A DNA stretch of 9,059 nt from assembly GCA_017478685.1 (NCBI GenBank), contig JAFVDC010000193.1, forward strand, positions 1-9,059, in the 5' to 3' direction. Under the pieces are notes generated by a model. It was not told where the DNA came from and did no database searches. It saw only the letters and a program-made list of their open reading frames with translations. Origin of the DNA: Bacteroidales bacterium (GTDB lineage Bacteria; Bacteroidota; Bacteroidia; Bacteroidales; UBA932). Position 1 is the first letter of the stretch. Each line of letters begins with the position of its first letter. A program made the position numbers and the translations under genes. This document shows, in pieces, positions 5,046 through 9,059 of the stretch.

Positions 5046-7679
5046 ATGGACAAACTATTACTCATAGACGGCCACGCGCTGGTATTCAAGATGTACTACG
5101 CGTTCCTCCGCAGGCCCATGATAAACTCCAAGGGACAGGACATGTCCATCCTTTACGGGTTCACCAAACACCTCCTGGAAATGTTCCAGAGGGAAGCGCC
5201 CACGCATGTTGCCGTGGCCTTCGACCCTCCGGGAGGCACTTTCCGCAATGAGATGTACCCGGAGTACAAAGGCACCCGTCCGCCCACCCCGCAGCTTATC
5301 ATAGATGCCCTGGAGCCCCTCACGGAACTTGTGAAGGCCATGAACATCCCCGTTGTGATGGTTCCCGGTTTTGAGGCCGATGACGTGATAGGCTCCATTG
5401 CCACCCAGTATGCCGGAGAGTCGCTTGACGTGTTCATGGTTACCCCGGACAAAGACTACGGGCAGCTTATCGGCCCTCATGCATTCCAGCTGAAGCCAGG
5501 CAAGGCCGGCTCCGAATCCGAACTTGTGGGCGTGGCGCAGCTCTGTGAAAAATGGGGCATATCCGCGCCTTCCCAGGTGATAGACATGCTTGCCATCTGC
5601 GGAGACACCGCCGACAACGTCCCCGGCGTAAAAGGCGTCGGAGAGGTTGGCGCCGCAAAACTAATAGCAAAATACGGCACGGTTGAAAACATCTACAGCC
5701 ACATACAGGAACTGACGCCACGCATGCAGGCGCAGTTTGAGGAAGCCAGGCCTCACATGGCACTTTCCAAGGCCCTTGTGACCATAAAAACAGACATGGA
5801 GCTTCCCGTAACGCTGCAGGACATGCGTTACACCGGAGAGTTCCAGGGCAAGCTGGCGCAGCTTTTTGACTTCTATGAATTCAGCTCGCTGAGGCGGTTT
5901 CTGGAAGGACACATCTCTCAAGGAGACGCTGTTCCCACCACGGGAGCACCTGTCATTTCAACCAAAGCCGAAGGCGCAGCGGAGAAACCTCCTGTCACGG
6001 AGATTAAAGAGATATCCCTTCATGAACTTATAGGCAGGCACCCCGCCAAACTCGGCATCGTAATTTCCGGCAATAAGATAACCCTTTCCGACGGTTCTGC
6101 ATCGGCAGTGGCCGAAATCGGCCCGGATGTAAAGGACATTCTGGAAAACCCAGCCATAGAGAAATACGGAGACAATCTCAAGAAGGCGGCAAATACGCTG
6201 ATGTCTCAGGGAATATGCCTTGAAGGGCGCTGGAACGACGTCCGGCTCATGCACTATGTGATTGACCCGGAACGCAGCCATGATCCGGCGCAGCTTTCAA
6301 AAACTCTCCTTGGAATTGATTTTGAGGCGGTTCCGGAGAAGGTGTCCACGGGCTCCCTTTTTGACGACATCCCGGACGACGACGAGCCTTCCCGCAGCCT
6401 TGAGGCAGCCTCAATGGTGCTTCTTGGGGATGCCCTCCGCGGGAATCTCCCGGACTTCTACGACAACATGGAAGAGCCTCTGTCCAAGGTACTTGCAAAG
6501 ATGGAGCGGGATGGCGTAAAGGTAGACCTCCGGCAGCTTTCTCATTTTGCCGATTCACTCAGGGTGGAGCTCACGGAGCGCGAGGCCCGTATACGAGAAA
6601 TGGCCGGGGAGCCCGCCCTCAACATCTCCTCCCCAAAGCAGGTGGGAGACATCCTTTTTGAAAAACTAAGACTGGACCCCAAGGCCAAAAAGAGCTCCAG
6701 GGGGCAGTATTCCACGGATGAAGCCACCCTCCAGGAAATCGCAGACCGTCATCCCATAGTAAACGAAATCCTGGAATTCCGGGCCGTCAAAAAACTCCTT
6801 TCCACCTACATAGAGCCTTTCCCGTCGTATGTAAGCGAGGCCGATGGCCGCGTGCATACCACGTTCAATCAGGCGCTTACGGCAACCGGGCGCCTGTCCA
6901 GCTCCAACCCCAACCTCCAGAACATCCCCATCCGCACGGAGCGCGGCAAAGAAATCCGCAAGGCCTTTGTGCCAGGGACTCCGGACGGCGTCATCGTTTC
7001 GGCCGACTACTCCCAGATTGAACTCAGGATCATGGCCCATTTAAGCGGAGACGAGCACCTCTGCACCGCATTCCGGGAGGGCGTGGATGTCCACGCCGCC
7101 ACCGCCGCCAAGATTTTCGGGAAACCGGTTTCGGAGGTGACAAGGGAGGAAAGAGGACAGGCCAAAACCGCCAACTTCGGCATCATGTACGGGATCTCGT
7201 CCTTCGGCCTGGCTCAAAGGCTGGGGCTTTCAAGAAGCGCCGCCAAAAGCCTCATAGACGACTATTTCGCCTCGTTCCCGGCCATCCGCAGTTTCATAGA
7301 TTCGTCAGTGGCCTTTGCCAGGGAGCACGGTTATGTGGAGACTCTCTTCGGCCGGCGCAGGTATCTCCCGGACATCCATGCGCACAATGCCACCGTACGT
7401 GCACTGGCCGAACGCAATGCCGTCAACGCCCCCATCCAGGGGACTTCGGCCGATATAATAAAGCTTGCCATGATTGGCGTGGCGGCGCGCCTGAATGAAG
7501 GCGGGTTCCGCTCCCGGATGGTGCTCCAGATCCACGACGAACTTGTGTTTGACGCCATTCCCTCTGAGGTTCCCGCCCTCAAGGCCATGGTGGTTGAAGT
7601 AATGGAAAACGTGATTAAACTGTCCGTGCCGCTTACCGTGGAGTGTTCGGCCGGCTCAAATTGGCTGGAGGCCCATTAG
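5046..7679 (+). CDS. polA: DNA polymerase I with intact 5' nuclease and polymerase but degenerate 3'-5' exonuclease domain
   Basis: The 877-residue protein acts in Okazaki fragment maturation and repair. The ATG at 5046 is chosen because a TTG start at 5037 lies inside the promoter's -7 element. Residues 1 to about 290 are the 5' flap nuclease, with all the expected metal-binding acids: D8, D60, E110, D112, D113 (FEADD), D135, D137 (TPDKD), D187 and D190 (GDTADN). The family A polymerase domain (about 470-877) has motif A (ADYSQIELR, D654), motif B (R703, K707, F711, Y715) and motif C (QIHDELV, D831, E832), matching E. coli D705, R754/K758/F762/Y766 and D882/E883. The middle domain (about 330-465) keeps the fold outline (GDNLKKA, MHYVIDPERSHD) but lacks a DTE motif, and has Ala381 where E. 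coli has D424. It probably does not proofread. It heads an operon with the sigma gene 2 bases downstream. Confidence 0.97.
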   Translation: MDKLLLIDGHALVFKMYYAFLRRPMINSKGQDMSILYGFTKHLLEMFQREAPTHVAVAFDPPGGTFRNEMYPEYKGTRPPTPQLIIDALEPLTELVKAMNIPVVMVPGFEADDVIGSIATQYAGESLDVFMVTPDKDYGQLIGPHAFQLKPGKAGSESELVGVAQLCEKWGISAPSQVIDMLAICGDTADNVPGVKGVGEVGAAKLIAKYGTVENIYSHIQELTPRMQAQFEEARPHMALSKALVTIKTDMELPVTLQDMRYTGEFQGKLAQLFDFYEFSSLRRFLEGHISQGDAVPTTGAPVISTKAEGAAEKPPVTEIKEISLHELIGRHPAKLGIVISGNKITLSDGSASAVAEIGPDVKDILENPAIEKYGDNLKKAANTLMSQGICLEGRWNDVRLMHYVIDPERSHDPAQLSKTLLGIDFEAVPEKVSTGSLFDDIPDDDEPSRSLEAASMVLLGDALRGNLPDFYDNMEEPLSKVLAKMERDGVKVDLRQLSHFADSLRVELTEREARIREMAGEPALNISSPKQVGDILFEKLRLDPKAKKSSRGQYSTDEATLQEIADRHPIVNEILEFRAVKKLLSTYIEPFPSYVSEADGRVHTTFNQALTATGRLSSSNPNLQNIPIRTERGKEIRKAFVPGTPDGVIVSADYSQIELRIMAHLSGDEHLCTAFREGVDVHAATAAKIFGKPVSEVTREERGQAKTANFGIMYGISSFGLAQRLGLSRSAAKSLIDDYFASFPAIRSFIDSSVAFAREHGYVETLFGRRRYLPDIHAHNATVRALAERNAVNAPIQGTSADIIKLAMIGVAARLNEGGFRSRMVLQIHDELVFDAIPSEVPALKAMVVEVMENVIKLSVPLTVECSAGSNWLEAH

Positions 7680-7681
7680 CC

Positions 7682-8251
7682 ATGGAAAACGATAAAGATC
7701 TCATACAAAGAGCCCTTGCCGGAGACCAGATAGCCTACCGCATGCTCTACCAAATCCACGAGCCCTCTGTCCGGGGGCGCGTGAGCGGCTATTTCAAATG
7801 GAAGGCCGATGTAGACGATGTTGTATCCGAGAGCTTCCAGAAGGCGTTTTCGGCACTTTCGGCCTTTGACTCGTCAAGGGAATTCCGGCCGTGGCTCATA
7901 ACAATTGCCACACGCACGGCGCTGGACCACCTTTCCAGCATCAAGAGGGAAGACAACAAGAAGGAAGGGATTCTGAACAAGGCCTCGCAGGGAGACCCTA
8001 TGGGCGCGGAACTCACGGACACCACCCCGGAAGAGGAGATCATCCAGGACGAAGTCCATCAGAGGCTCATGCAGTATATAGACGAGCTTCCGTCATTGTA
8101 CAAGGACGTAATGATAAAATACATGATAGAAGAACTTGAGTACGAGGAAATTGCAAAGGAACTTGGGCTTGAGTTAAATACTGTGCGCACCCGCATCAGG
8201 CGCGGCAAGCAGCACCTTTCGGAAATGATGTTAAGGGGGGAAGTGGAATGA
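7682..8251 (+). CDS. ECF-type sigma-70 family RNA polymerase sigma factor
   Basis: The 189-residue protein has a sigma region 2 at about residues 6-92 (DVDDVVSESF at 43-52 and FRPWLITIATRTALDHL at 68-84) and a sigma region 4 at about 124-183, with the helix-turn-helix YEEIAKELGLELNTVRTRIRRG. The linker (93-123) is acidic and regions 1 and 3 are absent, as in ECF sigma factors. The ATG at 7682 is preferred because it follows the polA stop by two bases and has GGAGG at 7667-7671, ten bases upstream; starting at 7643 would overlap polA. No anti-sigma factor gene is adjacent: the next gene is rsmG, whose ATG overlaps this stop codon. It is therefore an orphan ECF sigma as far as the window shows, and its target promoters are unknown. 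Confidence 0.92.
   Translation: MENDKDLIQRALAGDQIAYRMLYQIHEPSVRGRVSGYFKWKADVDDVVSESFQKAFSALSAFDSSREFRPWLITIATRTALDHLSSIKREDNKKEGILNKASQGDPMGAELTDTTPEEEIIQDEVHQRLMQYIDELPSLYKDVMIKYMIEELEYEEIAKELGLELNTVRTRIRRGKQHLSEMMLRGEVE
8233..8240 (+). promoter_or_regulatory. Shine-Dalgarno-like site for rsmG
   Basis: The purine run AAGGGGGG lies seven bases before the rsmG ATG at 8248, inside the end of the sigma gene. With the ATGA start-stop overlap it suggests that rsmG is translationally coupled to the sigma factor. Strong Shine-Dalgarno sites are not the rule in Bacteroidota, so its role is uncertain. Confidence 0.4.
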
Positions 8252-8901
8252 CGTTTGAGGATTTTATAGGGTTTATTGAGAAAGACTTTGAGCTTTCATC
8301 AGAGCAGAGGGAGCGCTTTGCCGCCCTTGACGGGCTGTACCGTGAGTGGAACGCCCGGATAAATGTTATCTCCCGGAAGGACATCGATGGCATTTACGAC
8401 CACCATGTGCTTCATTCTCTGGCCATTGCGCGGTACCTCTTGACGGTTCCGGGCCTATGGGAGGAGTTCTCTTCGGCATCCATTCTGGACCTTGGCACCG
8501 GCGGCGGTTTCCCCGGAATTCCGCTGGCCATCCTGTTCCCTTCGGCACAGTTTGTACTATGTGATTCCGTGGGGAAGAAGACCATTGTGGCGTCTGCCGT
8601 CTCAAAGGCGCTGGGGCTTTCCAACGTTTCTGTAGTCAACGCCCGGGCCGAATCCCTTGGCCGCAACTTTGACTTTGTGGTTTCCCGCGCCGTTGCCTCT
8701 CTGCCGGATTTCTACCCTTGGGTGAAGGGCTGCTACACCCACGGCATCCTGTACCTCAAAGGCGGGGATGTGGCCGAAGAAATAGCTTCTGTCATGGGCA
8801 GGCACAAGCTCCCCCGCGGTTCCGTAAGCACCTGGCCCGTTTCCTCATGGCTCCAGGATCCTTACTTTGACGGGAAACTTGTAATCCATATCAGGAAATA
8901 G
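8248..8901 (+). CDS. rsmG: 16S rRNA (guanine-527-N7) methyltransferase RsmG (GidB)
   Basis: The 217-residue protein has the RsmG layout: an N-terminal helical part with LDGLYREWNARINVISRKD (about 27-45) and HHVLHSLA, then a Rossmann-type SAM-binding domain with the glycine-rich loop ILDLGTGGGFPGIPLA (79-94), the acidic residue D106 and KK110-111 in CDSVGKK, and SRAVAS (146-151). It uses S-adenosylmethionine to methylate N7 of G527 in 16S rRNA. Length is normal and the frame is complete to TAG. The ATG overlaps the sigma stop (ATGA). Its last 15 codons, including the stop, lie inside the left arm of the 66-bp inverted repeat, so the same C-terminal coding sequence reappears in reverse at the window end. 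The gene itself looks intact. Confidence 0.96.
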   Translation: MTFEDFIGFIEKDFELSSEQRERFAALDGLYREWNARINVISRKDIDGIYDHHVLHSLAIARYLLTVPGLWEEFSSASILDLGTGGGFPGIPLAILFPSAQFVLCDSVGKKTIVASAVSKALGLSNVSVVNARAESLGRNFDFVVSRAVASLPDFYPWVKGCYTHGILYLKGGDVAEEIASVMGRHKLPRGSVSTWPVSSWLQDPYFDGKLVIHIRK

Positions 8902-8922
8902 GAGGGTATAGGTCCCCAAATC
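8857..8922. repeat. Left arm of 66-bp perfect inverted repeat
   Basis: This arm contains the last 45 bases of rsmG plus 21 bases beyond the stop (from GAGGGTATAGG to CCAAATC). It is the exact reverse complement of 9059-8994. The mirror match includes coding sequence, so it is not an ordinary terminator. Confidence 0.95.
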
Positions 8923-8993
8923 CATGGCCACCCTCGGCCATGTAAGAGGGAGGGGCCCGCTGGCAAAGCCAGTGGGAGGGGTCGCGAAGCGAC
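8923..8993. repeat. 71-bp loop with three short hairpins and a 26-bp repeated G-rich unit
   Basis: Three hairpins lie in a row: CATGGCC/GGCCATG (8923-8942, loop ACCCTC), CCCGCTGGC/GCCAGTGGG with an AAA loop (8956-8976, one wobble) and GTCGC/GCGAC with a GAA loop (8981-8993). The second and third are each preceded by GGGAGGGG (8948-8955 and 8974-8981), giving two units 26 bases apart. It resembles dispersed REP-like intergenic elements. No ORF is present. It may also help terminate the polA-rsmG transcript, though no T tract follows. Confidence 0.6.
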
Positions 8994-9059
8994 GATTTGG
9001 GGACCTATACCCTCCTATTTCCTGATATGGATTACAAGTTTCCCGTCAAAGTAAGGATC
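8994..9059. repeat. Right arm of the inverted repeat, running to the window end
   Basis: This is the exact reverse complement of 8857-8922. Read on the minus strand, 9059-9015 repeats the end of rsmG (DPYFDGKLVIHIRK and stop). The repeat may continue past the window. Either the genome carries an inverted duplication here, or the assembly has folded back on itself at a contig end. Confidence 0.95.

Noticed and set aside
1..9059. CRISPR array, tRNA, rRNA or transposase gene
   Set aside because: I found no regularly spaced direct repeats, no tRNA-like cloverleaf and no transposase motifs in the window.

Overview
The window looks like a chromosomal piece from a member of the Bacteroidota, most likely the order Bacteroidales. 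The evidence is three promoters with the Bacteroidota -7 element TAnnTTTG, a Bacteroidota-style periplasmic lipoprotein glycosidase, and PolA and RsmG proteins of ordinary bacterial type. The DNA is moderately GC-rich and its genes are packed tightly. I cannot assign a genus from sequence alone.

Layout. Positions 1-612 hold the 3' end of a beta-strand-rich, probably propeller-like protein, followed by a hairpin terminator. Positions 685-784 hold two tandem 48-bp imperfect palindromes that lead directly into the promoter of the next gene. Positions 809-3550 encode a 913-residue lipoprotein that joins a complete GH89 alpha-N-acetylglucosaminidase to a complete endonuclease/exonuclease/phosphatase (EEP) domain. 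A third TAnnTTTG promoter then drives a leader of about 120 nt with strong folding potential and an unrecognised 189-residue helical protein (3720-4289). That protein runs tail-to-tail into, and slightly overlaps, a secreted glycerophosphodiester phosphodiesterase on the minus strand (4252-5007). Divergent from it, after 38 bp, is an apparent operon: polA (5046-7679), an ECF-type sigma factor (7682-8251) and rsmG (8248-8901), with a 2-bp gap and then a 4-bp overlap. The last 203 bases form a 66-bp perfect inverted repeat in which the end of rsmG is mirrored, around a loop of three small hairpins.

How the genes fit together. The GH89-EEP lipoprotein and the GDPD are both exported and both act on small glycan or phosphodiester substrates, so a scavenging role on glycoconjugates or glycolipids is a reasonable but unproven inference. 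The polA-sigma-rsmG group is housekeeping (DNA repair and replication, transcription, 16S rRNA methylation). The PolA has an intact 5' nuclease and polymerase, but its proofreading domain looks degenerate.

The most interesting non-coding signals are the paired palindromes with compensatory base changes (685-784), the identically spaced, apparently leaderless promoters of the GH89 and polA genes, the structured leader at 3596-3719, and the terminal inverted repeat. The last may be an assembly fold-back and should be checked before any biology is built on it.
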